A DNA stretch of 64,000 nt. It comes from Lewinella sp050633125. GTDB taxonomy: Bacteria; Bacteroidota; Bacteroidia; Chitinophagales; Saprospiraceae. The position numbers were made by a program, and so were the translations under genes. The number at the start of each line of letters is the position of its first letter. The first letter of the stretch is position 1. Positions 1-9,161 of this stretch are shown piece after piece. The notes beneath the pieces were generated by a model. That model made no database searches. It was not told the origin of the DNA and worked only from the letters and a program-made list of their open reading frames with translations. Where the stretch lies: NCBI RefSeq assembly GCF_050633125.1, contig NZ_JBOEFX010000110.1:23269-87268 (forward strand), given 5' to 3'.

Positions 1-81
1 GCTGTTTTTAAAACAGAGACTTACTTCTTGTCAGTACTAAAAAAGCGTTAACTTGCAGGTTGAAAAACAAGCCACAAAAGC

Positions 82-654
82 GTGCAAAGAATCGCCATTT
101 TTGCTTCTGGTACAGGGTCTAATGCCCGGAAGATTGTTGAACATTTTAAAGGCCATCCTTCTATTGAAGTAAACCTCGTGGTCTCCAATAAAGCTACAGC
201 ACCAGTTTTGGATATGGCAGCGGAGCATGGGATACCGACGCTTGTCCTAAAGCGGAGTTCTTTTTACGAGACAGAGGAGTTACTTGCACAATTGCGTGGT
301 ATTGATCTCATTGTATTAGCTGGTTTCTTATGGCTAGTGCCTGACTATTTGGTGCGCCACTTTCCTCGTAAGATAGTGAATATTCATCCTGCTTTATTGC
401 CAAAATATGGAGGTAAAGGAATGTATGGAAAATACGTACACCAAGCCGTTCAAGCTGCTGGTGAAGCAGAGAGCGGTATTACGATTCACTATGTGAATGA
501 GCACTACGATGAAGGGCGGGTGATTTTTCAGACGAGCTGCTCCTTAGAGCCGGAAGATGATGCGGAAGCCATTGCCCGAAAGGTTTTAGAACTAGAGCAC
601 CGGCATTTTGCACCAGTCATCGAACAACTTTTAACAATTAATTATCGTTCTTAG
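82..654 (+). CDS. purN: phosphoribosylglycinamide formyltransferase (GART)
   Basis: Transfers a formyl group from 10-formyl-THF to GAR, the third step of de novo purine synthesis; cytosolic. The 190-aa length is normal for PurN. The N-terminal phosphate-binding loop reads FASGTGSNA (residues 7-15). The catalytic triad equivalents are visible as N100 and H102 in IVNIHPALLPKYGG, and D143 in HYDEGRVIFQ. The start is GTG at 82, and no in-frame ATG gives the conserved N-terminus. The next gene starts 44 bases downstream on the same strand but has an unrelated envelope role. Identification is secure; the GTG start is an inference from family alignment. Confidence 0.96.
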   Translation: MQRIAIFASGTGSNARKIVEHFKGHPSIEVNLVVSNKATAPVLDMAAEHGIPTLVLKRSSFYETEELLAQLRGIDLIVLAGFLWLVPDYLVRHFPRKIVNIHPALLPKYGGKGMYGKYVHQAVQAAGEAESGITIHYVNEHYDEGRVIFQTSCSLEPEDDAEAIARKVLELEHRHFAPVIEQLLTINYRS

Positions 655-698
655 AACAATTTTACCATAAATACGGAGAACCGACAACCCTCTTGGAT

Positions 699-2765
699 AT
701 GATGATTCGCAATTTATTATTGGTTTTAGTAACCTTAAGTCTGAGTTTTTCTGCGGTACAAGCGCAGGAAATGTCTTGGCGTAAGCACCGCAAGCTAGCG
801 GAGCAACTAGAGAAAGAAGGTGATCTTTTCGCTGCTGCGGAAAACTACCGGGCGGCCTGGGAGCAAAAACAGAGCAAAGAAGAATATATCTATAAAGCGG
901 CAGATATTTTCTATCGCCTTAATGATTACCGCAATGCTGCTGCTGCCTACCAGCACGTACCTGCCAACTTTAATGATGACCAATTGGTGCTACTTAAGTA
1001 CGCACGGGCCCTCAAGCGGGACGGTCAGTACGACAAGGCTCGTACCGCATTTCAGGCTGCAGCCGATGGATACACCGGTCCGGATAAAGCTATTTTACAA
1101 GATATTGTACGGGTAGAGCTGAAAGGCCTTGACCTCACCAGAGATATGGCCTCTAAAATGGACCGTAGAATGGAGATCCTGCACCCAGGAAGTACGGTTA
1201 ACTCTGACAGTGATGACTTTGCGCCTGTAGCCGTAAGTGAAGATGTGCTTTACTTTACGTCTACCATTGGTGGGCAAGCACGTATTTACGAAAGCCAGCG
1301 CCAGGGACGTAACTGGACCAAGGCAGCTAACCCATCTGGCTTCCCTGTTGTACAGGGCGGGCAGTATGCCAACGGAGCGATGTCTCCGGACAATCAGCGT
1401 TTCTACTTTACCATCTGTAATAATGATGGCGGCTGGAATGGCTTCAATACACGCTGCGAGATTTACCTGACCAAACGTTCTGCTAATGGCTGGACTGCTC
1501 CCGAGCGACTTCCTGACTTTATCAACGTAAAAGGTGTTAATTCTACCACCCCTACCGTCGCTCACAGCAATGGGCAGGAATACATCATTTTTGCGTCTAA
1601 TCGCGAAGGTGGCCGTGGTGGGCTTGATCTGTGGTATGTAACCCGTGATTTAGGTGCAGATAATACGGATTACACCTTCCCTGTGAACTTGGGACCGGTG
1701 ATCAATAGTTTGGGTGATGAAATCACACCTTATTATAATGCAGAAGAAGGTATTCTGTATTTCTCATCCAATGGCCATCCTTCTATTGGAGGCTTGGATG
1801 TCTTTCGCTCGAATGGAGGAGAGGTAAGTTGGACTGCGCCGGAAAACATGGGGCTTCCTGTAAACTCTTCTGCCGATGACTCGGGCTACGTGCGCAATCC
1901 TTCGGGTTTTGGTGGCTACTTTACTTCAAACCGAGTTTTTGGGGGAGAGAAAACCAATACGCGCAACCAGGATGTTTTTGAATTTTCAGTAGGCGGCCGC
2001 CAGATTACGCTCAAGGCCAATGTTTATGATCAGGCTACCGGGGCGTTAATCAATAATATATCGGTGTCCTTGTACCAGATTTTTGATGATGGTAACGAAA
2101 ATTTACTGATCAAAAAAGATTTTGCAGCAGGCAATTACCTGTTTGAGCTCCTGCCTAACCGTCGTTTTCGGGTAGAAATCGAGCGCAGCGGTTACCAGCC
2201 GGGAGGCTACGTATTTGCAACAGATGATCCATCGACCTTTGCTTATGGGCAACCATTGTTTTTGCAAGCGACAGAAGGCACCTTCGTTGATCCGGTTACA
2301 AATCCAGCAGGAAACAACACAGGAACCAAGGACGGCGGGTTTATGTCTGAAGTTGATAATAATAACAATAGCACTTCTCCGACGACGACTCCTACCAGCC
2401 CAGTAATAAACCCTGGTACAATGATGGGTATGGCTGGCGAAGAATACACAGCTAATGGAACTTCGGCTAAGGATAACCTTGCTTATACTTCTAGTGCCAA
2501 GCGTTATCAGGGGCGCTACTTCCGTATCCAGATTGGGGCATTGAAAACCTACGATTCAGGGAATAGTAGATTTTCTACGTTGTCAAATTATGGTGAAGTA
2601 GCAACAGAGTATATTCCTTCGCGTAGCTTGACGAGAGTATTGGTAGGAGATTACTTTAGCCAGTCAGAAGTTACTTTTGCGCTTGATCAAATCAAGAGTG
2701 AATACCCTAATGCTTATGTAGTTCAATACGATGATGGCGTGCGCTATGGTCGTGTGAATCTGTAA
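699..2765 (+). CDS. PorE-like envelope protein: TPR, beta-propeller, carboxypeptidase-regulatory-like domain, SPOR-like tail
   Basis: A signal peptide ending AVQAQ is followed by TPR-like helices (about residues 25-115), PD40/WD40-type propeller blades (about 150-420, with motifs such as LYFTSTIGG and GYFTSNR), and a carboxypeptidase-regulatory-like beta domain (about 430-520). A linker rich in Asn, Thr and Pro follows, then an SPOR-like C-terminus (RYFRIQIGA ... VVQYDDGVRYGRV). The order TPR-propeller-regulatory domain-peptidoglycan-binding domain recalls the T9SS component PorE, but with SPOR in place of OmpA. Acting in periplasmic wall anchoring is therefore inferred. The open frame reaches a TTG at 693; ATG 699 or 702 is the likelier start. 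Confidence 0.8.
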   Translation: MMIRNLLLVLVTLSLSFSAVQAQEMSWRKHRKLAEQLEKEGDLFAAAENYRAAWEQKQSKEEYIYKAADIFYRLNDYRNAAAAYQHVPANFNDDQLVLLKYARALKRDGQYDKARTAFQAAADGYTGPDKAILQDIVRVELKGLDLTRDMASKMDRRMEILHPGSTVNSDSDDFAPVAVSEDVLYFTSTIGGQARIYESQRQGRNWTKAANPSGFPVVQGGQYANGAMSPDNQRFYFTICNNDGGWNGFNTRCEIYLTKRSANGWTAPERLPDFINVKGVNSTTPTVAHSNGQEYIIFASNREGGRGGLDLWYVTRDLGADNTDYTFPVNLGPVINSLGDEITPYYNAEEGILYFSSNGHPSIGGLDVFRSNGGEVSWTAPENMGLPVNSSADDSGYVRNPSGFGGYFTSNRVFGGEKTNTRNQDVFEFSVGGRQITLKANVYDQATGALINNISVSLYQIFDDGNENLLIKKDFAAGNYLFELLPNRRFRVEIERSGYQPGGYVFATDDPSTFAYGQPLFLQATEGTFVDPVTNPAGNNTGTKDGGFMSEVDNNNNSTSPTTTPTSPVINPGTMMGMAGEEYTANGTSAKDNLAYTSSAKRYQGRYFRIQIGALKTYDSGNSRFSTLSNYGEVATEYIPSRSLTRVLVGDYFSQSEVTFALDQIKSEYPNAYVVQYDDGVRYGRVNL

Positions 2766-2805
2766 CAGTATAGTTCTTAGCGGACAATATTAATAAATAT
2801 TGTTG

Positions 2806-2850
2806 CCACCCCGAATCTTCCATCTGGTAAGGTTCGGGGTGGTTTCGTTT
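2806..2850 (+). terminator. rho-independent terminator
   Basis: CCACCCCGAA (2806-2815) pairs perfectly with TTCGGGGTGG (2833-2842), with a few extra inner pairs, and is followed by a T-rich tract. It lies 40 bases after the stop of the preceding gene. The rest of the gap to 3141 is AT-rich with no ORF, and probably holds the promoter of the secreted protease. Confidence 0.8.
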
Positions 2851-3141
2851 AGAACAGTGAGGTATTGGTAGTGGTGTGAAGTGTTGTGATTTTAGAAAAT
2901 ATTGCTTATTGTATATTTTACAATATTTAAAATTGAATAATTTAGATTTTTAATTTAATTAAATTAAAATACTTGTTTTTGTGCAAATAAATGAAAAAAA
3001 GATATCTTGGGGCAACATTGAGGAACTGCACGAGAGAAAGTACATTGTTTTAAAACCATATTTATACCGATTTAGGCTACTGGGTTTACCTGTGAAGGTA
3101 AGTCACTGAGTCACTTCTATTCATCATCTAAACTATCTAGT

Positions 3142-5880
3142 ATGAAATTCGCACACTATTTACTATTACTATTGTTTGCGCCAGTACTGGCATTTGGGCA
3201 AGGAGCTGTTGCCGAAAGGGTAACGAAGGCTGTTGCCAAGAATGACGTAAGTGAATATACACTTGTAACAACCACAGATCAGGATTTAAAAGACCTGGAT
3301 ATTCCTACGGATGTTCTTACAGAAGGATTGATCGTTTCACTTGACCGTGAGGCTATTCGTAACCTCCAGCAGGAACGCCCAGAGGTACTAAGCCTTACTT
3401 TTCCTTTGCCAGATCAAGGGGATGTTGTTGTTACGCTGATTCCTAATAAGGTTCTTTCCGATGGTTTTGTACTAACCACTAGTAGCGGAAGAAATGTGGA
3501 TTATACACCTGGGCTTTACTACGCGGGTACCATGAATGGTGATCCGACAGCAGTTGTAGCACTAAGTGTTTTTGACAATGAGCTACACGGCTTAATCAGT
3601 ACAGAATACGGCAACTACGTGATTGGTATCGTTGAAGGGGCTCCAAACAGTGAGCACCTTATTTATAATGATCGTTATTTCCTACAGCCACAAGACTTGG
3701 ACTGTGCCACCCCTGATGATGGCGAAGTGTACGCACCAAGTGATTTACAGTACTCGGAGTCAAGAGCAACAGGAGACTGTATTCAGGTATACATCGAAAT
3801 CGATGATGATATCGTAACGAATAAAGGCGGCGTAACTGGTGCTACCAATTATGTAACAGGGGTATTCAACGAGACCATTACCCTTTATGCTAACGAAAGC
3901 CTGGAAATGGGCATTTCTGAAATCAAGGCTTGGGATACACCAGCTCCTTATTCTGGCAGTAGCTCTAGTGCAATGTTGAGTTCTTACCAGTCAAATACAG
4001 GATCTTTCAATGGCGACCTTAGTCACTTGGTTTCTTACCAAGCTAGCGGTGGTATTGCTGCTGGTTTTGCTGGTATTTGTAATTCTAATGTTGATAACTC
4101 TAAGTGTTTTAGTAGTATCGATGCTTCTTACAGCAATGTCCCTACTTATTCCTTTACTGTGATGGTAGTGACGCACGAAATGGGTCACCTTATTGGCTCG
4201 CGCCATACCCACGCTTGTGTTTGGAATGGCAACGGCACGGCTATTGACGGTTGTGCTGGTGGTGTTGAAGGAAGTTGTTCTTTACCAGGTAGCCCTTCTG
4301 GCGGCGGTACGATTATGAGTTACTGTCACCTTACCACTGGTATCGACTTTACGCAAGGCTTTGGCCCTCAGCCAGGCAATGTTATTCGTAATACAGTAGC
4401 TAATGCCAGCTGTTTGTCTGCTTCTTGTGGTGTTGCTGGCCCTACTTGTAGTGATGGCATCCAGAATGGTGACGAAACCGGTGTAGATTGTGGTGGCTCG
4501 AATTGTGCACCATGTGCTGGCCCTTGTAATGATAATGCAGTGACGGTAACGATCACTTTGGATAACTACCCAGAAGAAACGAGCTGGACAATCACCAATG
4601 CTGGTGGTTCTGTTGTTGCTTCAGGCGGAACTTATGGCTCACAGCCTGATGGTTCTACTGTAGTAGAGAATCTTTGTTTGGTAGATGGTTGTTATGACTT
4701 TACGATCAATGATACTTACGGAGACGGTATTTGCTGTTCTTATGGCAATGGTAGCTATACGGTTACTTCTAGTGGTGGCACCGAAGCTTCTGGTGGTTCT
4801 TTCGGATCTAGCGAAACAACCAACTTCTGTCTAGGTAGCGGCCCTGCACCTACTTGTACGGATGGTATTCAGAATGGTAATGAGACCGGTGTTGACTGTG
4901 GTGGCCCTGATTGTGCTGCTTGTCCTACCTGTTTTGATGGTATCCAGAACGGTAACGAAACCGGTGTAGATTGTGGCGGTCCTGACTGTGCTGCTTGTCC
5001 TACTTGTTTTGATGGTATTCAGAACGGTGACGAGACTGGTGTAGATTGTGGCGGTCCTGATTGTGCACCTTGTGGTGGCGGTGGAAGTACCGTACTACTT
5101 GGTTCTTACTTTGAGACTGGCTGGGACGGCTGGGCTGATGGTGGCTCCGACTGTTACCGTTACAGTGGATCACGTTCTTACGAGGGTAGCAGATCTATCC
5201 GTATCAGAGATAACTCTGGTACTGCTTCAGCGATGACCTCTCCTACATTAAACTTGTCTGGTTACAGTACTATTGATGTTGAATTCTACTTCTACGCTTA
5301 CGGCATGGAATCTGGAGAAGACTTCTGGTTACGCTATTACAATGGTTCTAGCTGGACAACAGTAGCTGCCTGGGCAAGTGGAACTAGTTTCAACAACAAT
5401 GGCTTCTATACCACAACGGTAACCATTAGCGCTGCTAACTACACCTTCCCTAGTAATGCTCAGATTCGCTTCCAGTGTGATGCGAGTGCTAACTCTGACC
5501 ATATCTACATTGACCAGGTTACAGTAACAGCTAACTCTGGTGCTCTGGTAGAAGGAGGAACTGTTGTGACTACGACCGAATTGGATGGAGGTAACACGGA
5601 ATACAGCCAGCCACCTGTTGATTTCAGTGGTGTGAGCATGGAAGAAGGCAATAATAATGTACAGCTCTTCCCGAACCCTGCACAGGATGTTCTGAACGTT
5701 CGTTCAGTTGCCAATATGCAGTCTATTCGTGTAATGACGGCTACCGGCCAGCAGTTACGCCAGATCAAGTTGGATAATAACCAGCAAACGATTGACATTT
5801 CTCAGTTGCGTCCTGGTATGTATTATCTCCTCATCGAAGTGAATGGAGAATTACAGCCACAGCGATTTGTGAAACAGTAA
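3142..5880 (+). CDS. secreted reprolysin-like zinc metalloprotease with Cys-rich repeats and T9SS sorting domain
   Basis: A 912-aa exported peptidase. The signal peptide ends LAFGQ. The metzincin zinc site HEMGHLIGSRHTH begins at His345 and fits HExxHxxGxxH; a Met-turn follows as TIMSYCH. A Cys-rich unit of the form DGIQNGxETGVDCGG occurs four times, once near 4448-4520 and three times in tandem at about 4855-5075. Between the single unit and the tandem block is a beta domain, and after them another beta-rich module. The C-terminus begins LFPNPAQDVLNV and is a type A T9SS sorting tail, so the protein is expected to cross the outer membrane through PorV/PorU-type machinery. Substrate unknown. 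Confidence 0.9.
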   Translation: MKFAHYLLLLLFAPVLAFGQGAVAERVTKAVAKNDVSEYTLVTTTDQDLKDLDIPTDVLTEGLIVSLDREAIRNLQQERPEVLSLTFPLPDQGDVVVTLIPNKVLSDGFVLTTSSGRNVDYTPGLYYAGTMNGDPTAVVALSVFDNELHGLISTEYGNYVIGIVEGAPNSEHLIYNDRYFLQPQDLDCATPDDGEVYAPSDLQYSESRATGDCIQVYIEIDDDIVTNKGGVTGATNYVTGVFNETITLYANESLEMGISEIKAWDTPAPYSGSSSSAMLSSYQSNTGSFNGDLSHLVSYQASGGIAAGFAGICNSNVDNSKCFSSIDASYSNVPTYSFTVMVVTHEMGHLIGSRHTHACVWNGNGTAIDGCAGGVEGSCSLPGSPSGGGTIMSYCHLTTGIDFTQGFGPQPGNVIRNTVANASCLSASCGVAGPTCSDGIQNGDETGVDCGGSNCAPCAGPCNDNAVTVTITLDNYPEETSWTITNAGGSVVASGGTYGSQPDGSTVVENLCLVDGCYDFTINDTYGDGICCSYGNGSYTVTSSGGTEASGGSFGSSETTNFCLGSGPAPTCTDGIQNGNETGVDCGGPDCAACPTCFDGIQNGNETGVDCGGPDCAACPTCFDGIQNGDETGVDCGGPDCAPCGGGGSTVLLGSYFETGWDGWADGGSDCYRYSGSRSYEGSRSIRIRDNSGTASAMTSPTLNLSGYSTIDVEFYFYAYGMESGEDFWLRYYNGSSWTTVAAWASGTSFNNNGFYTTTVTISAANYTFPSNAQIRFQCDASANSDHIYIDQVTVTANSGALVEGGTVVTTTELDGGNTEYSQPPVDFSGVSMEEGNNNVQLFPNPAQDVLNVRSVANMQSIRVMTATGQQLRQIKLDNNQQTIDISQLRPGMYYLLIEVNGELQPQRFVKQ

Positions 5881-5923
5881 TGTTTAAGGTACGAGGTACT
5901 TTGTATTAGGTACTTGGTACAGA

Positions 5924-5970
5924 GACGGGTAGATAGATGCGAAAGCATTTATCTACCCGTTCTCTTTTTA
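5924..5970 (+). terminator. strong rho-independent terminator
   Basis: ACGGGTAGATAGATGC (5925-5940), a GAAA tetraloop and GCATTTATCTACCCGT (5945-5960) form a 16-bp stem with one G-U pair, followed by TCTCTTTTTA. It terminates the metalloprotease transcript. Confidence 0.9.
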
Positions 5971-6026
5971 TAGTGGTAAATGGTAGGGGGGATTTGCTGT
6001 GATATAGGTATGACGGATTTTAGCGT

Positions 6027-6192
6027 GTATTCAGGACCCACGCCAACCCCTCCCTGACCAGGCGAGGGGCTTTTGTAAACCATCAAGTCATAGTCAAAAA
6101 AATTATCGGAACATTTGCAAAATCAACACTTTAGACGTCGCAAATTCTCCCTCCATCAAAAGGGAGGGAGCTAGAGGGTGGGTCGTGAATAC
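6027..6192. repeat. MITE-like fold-back element, related to 50546-50640
   Basis: The ends are inverted copies: GTATTCAGGACCCAC at 6027-6041 against GTGGGTCGTGAATAC at 6178-6192, with a G/C-rich CCCTCCCT/AGGGAGGG extension inside each arm. An inner hairpin, CTCCCTCC (6147-6154) with GGGAGGGAG (6162-6170), lies near the right end. The right part (6113-6210) reappears with roughly 80% identity at 50546-50640. No coding capacity. The surrounding gap 5971-6462 otherwise shows nothing recognisable. Confidence 0.6.
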
Positions 6193-6462
6193 CGGCCTCC
6201 AAAGTATCACACTCCTCTGTTGTCAAATTGAACACTCTGCGATAAAAGGGATGCGTGGTAATGAATCGGTCTCTTGGAGTAGAAGGGAGAGTTTTTTTGT
6301 AGGACTAGTAGAAGCGAGCTGTAATTTTTTTCTTTTCAAAATAATCTACTATAGCTTGGAAATATGCAAGTAGCATATTTTTGTCAGTCCATTCGCTATC
6401 CAATATGTCTATCTTTAAAAGATTTTGATGACTTCACGACCCCTATTCTATCCCAAGAAAAC

Positions 6463-6993
6463 TCAATCAATGAATGGCGAAAATCCAGTTTTCTCTGTGA
6501 TCAACACCTTTAGTTTAATGTTTGAAGTGGGCTTAATAAAGGATGAAAAAATAGGCAGATTTGATCTTTTTACTTGCAGAGTATTGGCATTCACAAATAT
6601 TACTTCATAGTCACCTGGCTGCTTAATGTCAAATTTGAATATTCTCTTTGCTCTTCTATTGTAGGCATAGGCCTGGACACGGAAAAAGGCTTTTTTACAT
6701 TCTACGGTTTCTCCGTTAGCAACATTCTTCAGTCGAAGCATGAAGCCACCGATATTAATTCCCCATCCTCCAAGGAGATAGACCCAGTATCTTTTTGACT
6801 GTAAGCCTACTACTTCTCCTTTTCGATTAATGTTTATTGGTTTAATCAAGTTTCCGTTTGATTCTTTTCTTTGTTTAATTAGCCCTAATTCGGGGCTGGG
6901 TGCCGTGCAACGCAGAAGCATGGATGGGGAGTAAAGTTCTAAGCTGTTTATTTTTTTNNNNNNNNNNNNNNNNNTAATGTACTCCAAGGTCAT
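6463..6993 (-). CDS. hypothetical protein interrupted by an assembly gap
   Basis: A 176-codon frame that runs through 17 unknown bases near its N-terminus (MTLEYI, then N, then KKINSLELY). The middle holds a predicted beta-rich stretch with GGWGINIGGF. No signal peptide, catalytic motif or family was recognised. Because the gap size is uncertain, the first seven codons may belong to another frame or gene. The partner at 7019-7297 lies 25 bases upstream on the same strand, so the two are probably co-transcribed. Confidence 0.45.
   Translation of the reverse strand: MTLEYIXXXXXXKKINSLELYSPSMLLRCTAPSPELGLIKQRKESNGNLIKPININRKGEVVGLQSKRYWVYLLGGWGINIGGFMLRLKNVANGETVECKKAFFRVQAYAYNRRAKRIFKFDIKQPGDYEVIFVNANTLQVKRSNLPIFSSFIKPTSNIKLKVLITEKTGFSPFID
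6958..6974. other. assembly gap (17 N)
   Basis: A run of 17 undetermined bases. Sequence on either side is ordinary AT-rich coding-like DNA. The true gap length and contiguity across it cannot be judged from the window. Confidence 0.99.
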
Positions 6994-7018
6994 AGTAAAA
7001 TGAATGCTCCATCTTTAT

Positions 7019-7297
7019 TTAATCCAATTGATCATCTAACTCTTTCTTTAAGCGGGATAAAATTATACTCCTTTTGAATTGAGCTCCTATCACCAGCTTC
7101 CATTCACCAATACTACTCTTGCAAGCGTAGATTTTATCACCTAAAGCATAAGTTTTGTAGTTCATCATTTGACTTCCTGAAAGAAATACCTGCTTAAGAG
7201 AATGATCAGATAAATCGGAACATATAAAGTAACTCAGTTTATCATCTAACTCCAAAATCTTACACTTTCTCAAAACCCTTTCTTCATCAGTCATCAT
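7019..7297 (-). CDS. small hypothetical protein
   Basis: A 92-aa frame starting MMTDEERVLRKCKILEL. It is mixed alpha/beta, with charged termini, no membrane segment and no recognised family. Base composition is more AT-rich than most of the window. It is followed 25 bases later by the gap-interrupted gene on the same strand, suggesting a two-gene unit. An isolated accessory gene pair is possible; no function can be assigned. Confidence 0.5.
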   Translation of the reverse strand: MMTDEERVLRKCKILELDDKLSYFICSDLSDHSLKQVFLSGSQMMNYKTYALGDKIYACKSSIGEWKLVIGAQFKRSIILSRLKKELDDQLD

Positions 7298-7400
7298 TTT
7301 TATTTGTGTTGTATGACTACGTCTTAGGCAAAATTGGGCGGATTGTTTTATTCTTCAACGATTAACCTAAGCTCTCCACTATTATGACACAAACTCCCCT

Positions 7401-8270
7401 CTACCCCAAACTACAAATCCCCACACCCTCTCTCAGTGCATCAATTTTACTTTCGTAAGAAGGAATAAACTCTTGCCCAATAAAGCCGGTGTAGCCAGTG
7501 TTGTTGATGGCTTGGATAACGGCGGGGTAATTGATTTCCTGACTGGAATTGATCTCTCTGCGGCCGGGCACGCCCCCTGTATGGTAGTGAGCAATGGCCG
7601 CATGATGCTCCTGGATATTCGCGATGAGGTTGCCCTCCATGATTTGCATGTGATATATATCGTAGAGCAACCTGAAATTGGGAGAGCCGATTTTATTGAC
7701 TAGCGCAACGCCCCATTCGGTGTGGTCGGCCATATAATCCTTATGGTCGACTTTACTGTTGAGGAGTTCCATGATGAGGGTTACGCCAGCTCGTTCGGCT
7801 TCGCGGACCAGTGGCTCCAGGCCCCGGGCACAATTCTCTAGGCCTTTAGCGTCTTTCATACCGTTGCGGTTGCCGCTGAAACAGATGACGTTGGGGATGC
7901 CTGCATCGGCAGCCTGGTGAATCAAGGCTGGATAATCGGCCTGGAGGGAGGCGTGGTTTTTGCGATTGTTGAAACCATTGGGGATACTAGCGAAGCTATC
8001 GGTAGCAACGGCGCAATTTAAACCCTTGGTTTGTACAATGGCCCATTCTTCCGGGCGCAGCAATTCGATACTTTTTAAACCTATGTCTACGCCTCGTTCC
8101 GCCAACTCTTCCAGCGGGATATCCTGGTAGCACCAGCGGCAGGCAGAATGCTGAAAAAGCTGTTTTGAGGTGGATGGAATACTGCTATTTGTAGCTTGGA
8201 TGGCATTGCCCAAACTTAGCGCCCCTGCACTGAGGAGGCTGCGGCGGAGTAATTGTCGGCGGTTTATCAT
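7401..8270 (-). CDS. hydroxypyruvate isomerase-like TIM-barrel protein (xylose isomerase-like family)
   Basis: A 289-aa protein of the sugar-phosphate isomerase/epimerase (AP endonuclease 2-like) fold. The N-terminus MINRRQLLRRSLLSAG resembles a Tat or twin-Arg-type leader, so export is likely. Diagnostic stretches include LIMELLNSKVDHKDYM, FRLLYDIYHMQIMEG and HYHTGGVPGRREI, close to the Hyi group that interconverts hydroxypyruvate and tartronate semialdehyde. E, D, H and E metal ligands are recognisable in these motifs. The actual substrate is inferred; exported members often act in carbohydrate breakdown. It is transcribed divergently from lgt. Confidence 0.85.
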   Translation of the reverse strand: MINRRQLLRRSLLSAGALSLGNAIQATNSSIPSTSKQLFQHSACRWCYQDIPLEELAERGVDIGLKSIELLRPEEWAIVQTKGLNCAVATDSFASIPNGFNNRKNHASLQADYPALIHQAADAGIPNVICFSGNRNGMKDAKGLENCARGLEPLVREAERAGVTLIMELLNSKVDHKDYMADHTEWGVALVNKIGSPNFRLLYDIYHMQIMEGNLIANIQEHHAAIAHYHTGGVPGRREINSSQEINYPAVIQAINNTGYTGFIGQEFIPSYESKIDALREGVGICSLG

Positions 8271-8335
8271 TCTTTAAAGATAAGGAAAGCTAGAATATTT
8301 TGCGACCTTTATGGTCCAATCAACCCAGGTGTGTT

Positions 8336-9148
8336 ATGCAGTTTTTTCTTCTTGCTATTGAATGGAGTATTTCGCCAGAGATTGCCGAGTTGGGCCCATT
8401 GAGCCTACGCTGGTATGGTTTGTTATTTGCACTGGGCTTCCTTTTGGGGCTGTTTATTGTCCGCCGGATGTTCCTTGCGGAGAAGGCACCAGAGGAATGG
8501 TTGGATAAGTGTTTCATGTACATGGTGATCGGTACTGTGATTGGAGCACGTTTAGGGCACGTATTTTTCTATGATTGGGACTATTATAGCCAGCATCTTG
8601 GCGAAATTCACCAGATATGGAAAGGTGGCCTTGCCAGTCATGGAGGTGCGATGGGTATTGTGATTGCCCTTTGGATTTTCTCTCGCCGGATCAGCAAGAA
8701 ACCTTTGCTGTGGATTTTGGATAAAGTTGCAGTGCCTACAGCACTGGCCGGTTGCTTTATCCGTTTAGGTAACCTGATGAATTCTGAGATACTGGGCAAG
8801 CCTTCTGATGGCGACCTGGCCTTTGTTTTTACGCGCGTAGATGATGTGCCCAGGCACCCAGCGCAGTTGTACGAATCTATTACTTACCTCATCGCTTTTG
8901 TGATTCTTTATTACGTGTATTGGAATACCGATAAGCGGAAAAAGCCAGGCTATATTCTGGGCTTGTTTTTCGTGTTGGTATTTGGCAGCCGCTTTTATAT
9001 CGAGAATTTCAAAGCCAGCCAAGGAGGTTTTGAAACCGTTTTTGGCAATGCGCTTAGTACCGGCCAATTGTTGAGTATTCCTTTTGTGCTGGTAGGTCTT
9101 TTTCTGATGTTTCGCCCTGAAGGGCAGAAGGTAGGGAAACGGGCTTGA
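8336..9148 (+). CDS. lgt: prolipoprotein diacylglyceryl transferase
   Basis: Transfers diacylglycerol from phosphatidylglycerol to the lipobox Cys of prelipoproteins in the inner membrane. About seven hydrophobic segments. Family motifs present: LRWYGLLFALGFLLG, GGLASHGGAMGI, RLGNLMNSEILGKPS and GSRFYIENFK. ATG 8336 (270 aa) gives the usual Lgt N-terminus; the frame is open back to a TTG at 8300, which is unlikely to be used. It supports the several predicted lipoproteins of this window. It converges on the next gene with only 13 bases between stops. Confidence 0.95.
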   Translation: MQFFLLAIEWSISPEIAELGPLSLRWYGLLFALGFLLGLFIVRRMFLAEKAPEEWLDKCFMYMVIGTVIGARLGHVFFYDWDYYSQHLGEIHQIWKGGLASHGGAMGIVIALWIFSRRISKKPLLWILDKVAVPTALAGCFIRLGNLMNSEILGKPSDGDLAFVFTRVDDVPRHPAQLYESITYLIAFVILYYVYWNTDKRKKPGYILGLFFVLVFGSRFYIENFKASQGGFETVFGNALSTGQLLSIPFVLVGLFLMFRPEGQKVGKRA

Positions 9149-9161
9149 GGGGGCGGTGGAA

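Noticed and set aside
1095..1565. 156-aa minus-strand ORF inside the PorE-like gene
   Set aside because: Antisense shadow; the sense frame carries conserved propeller motifs.
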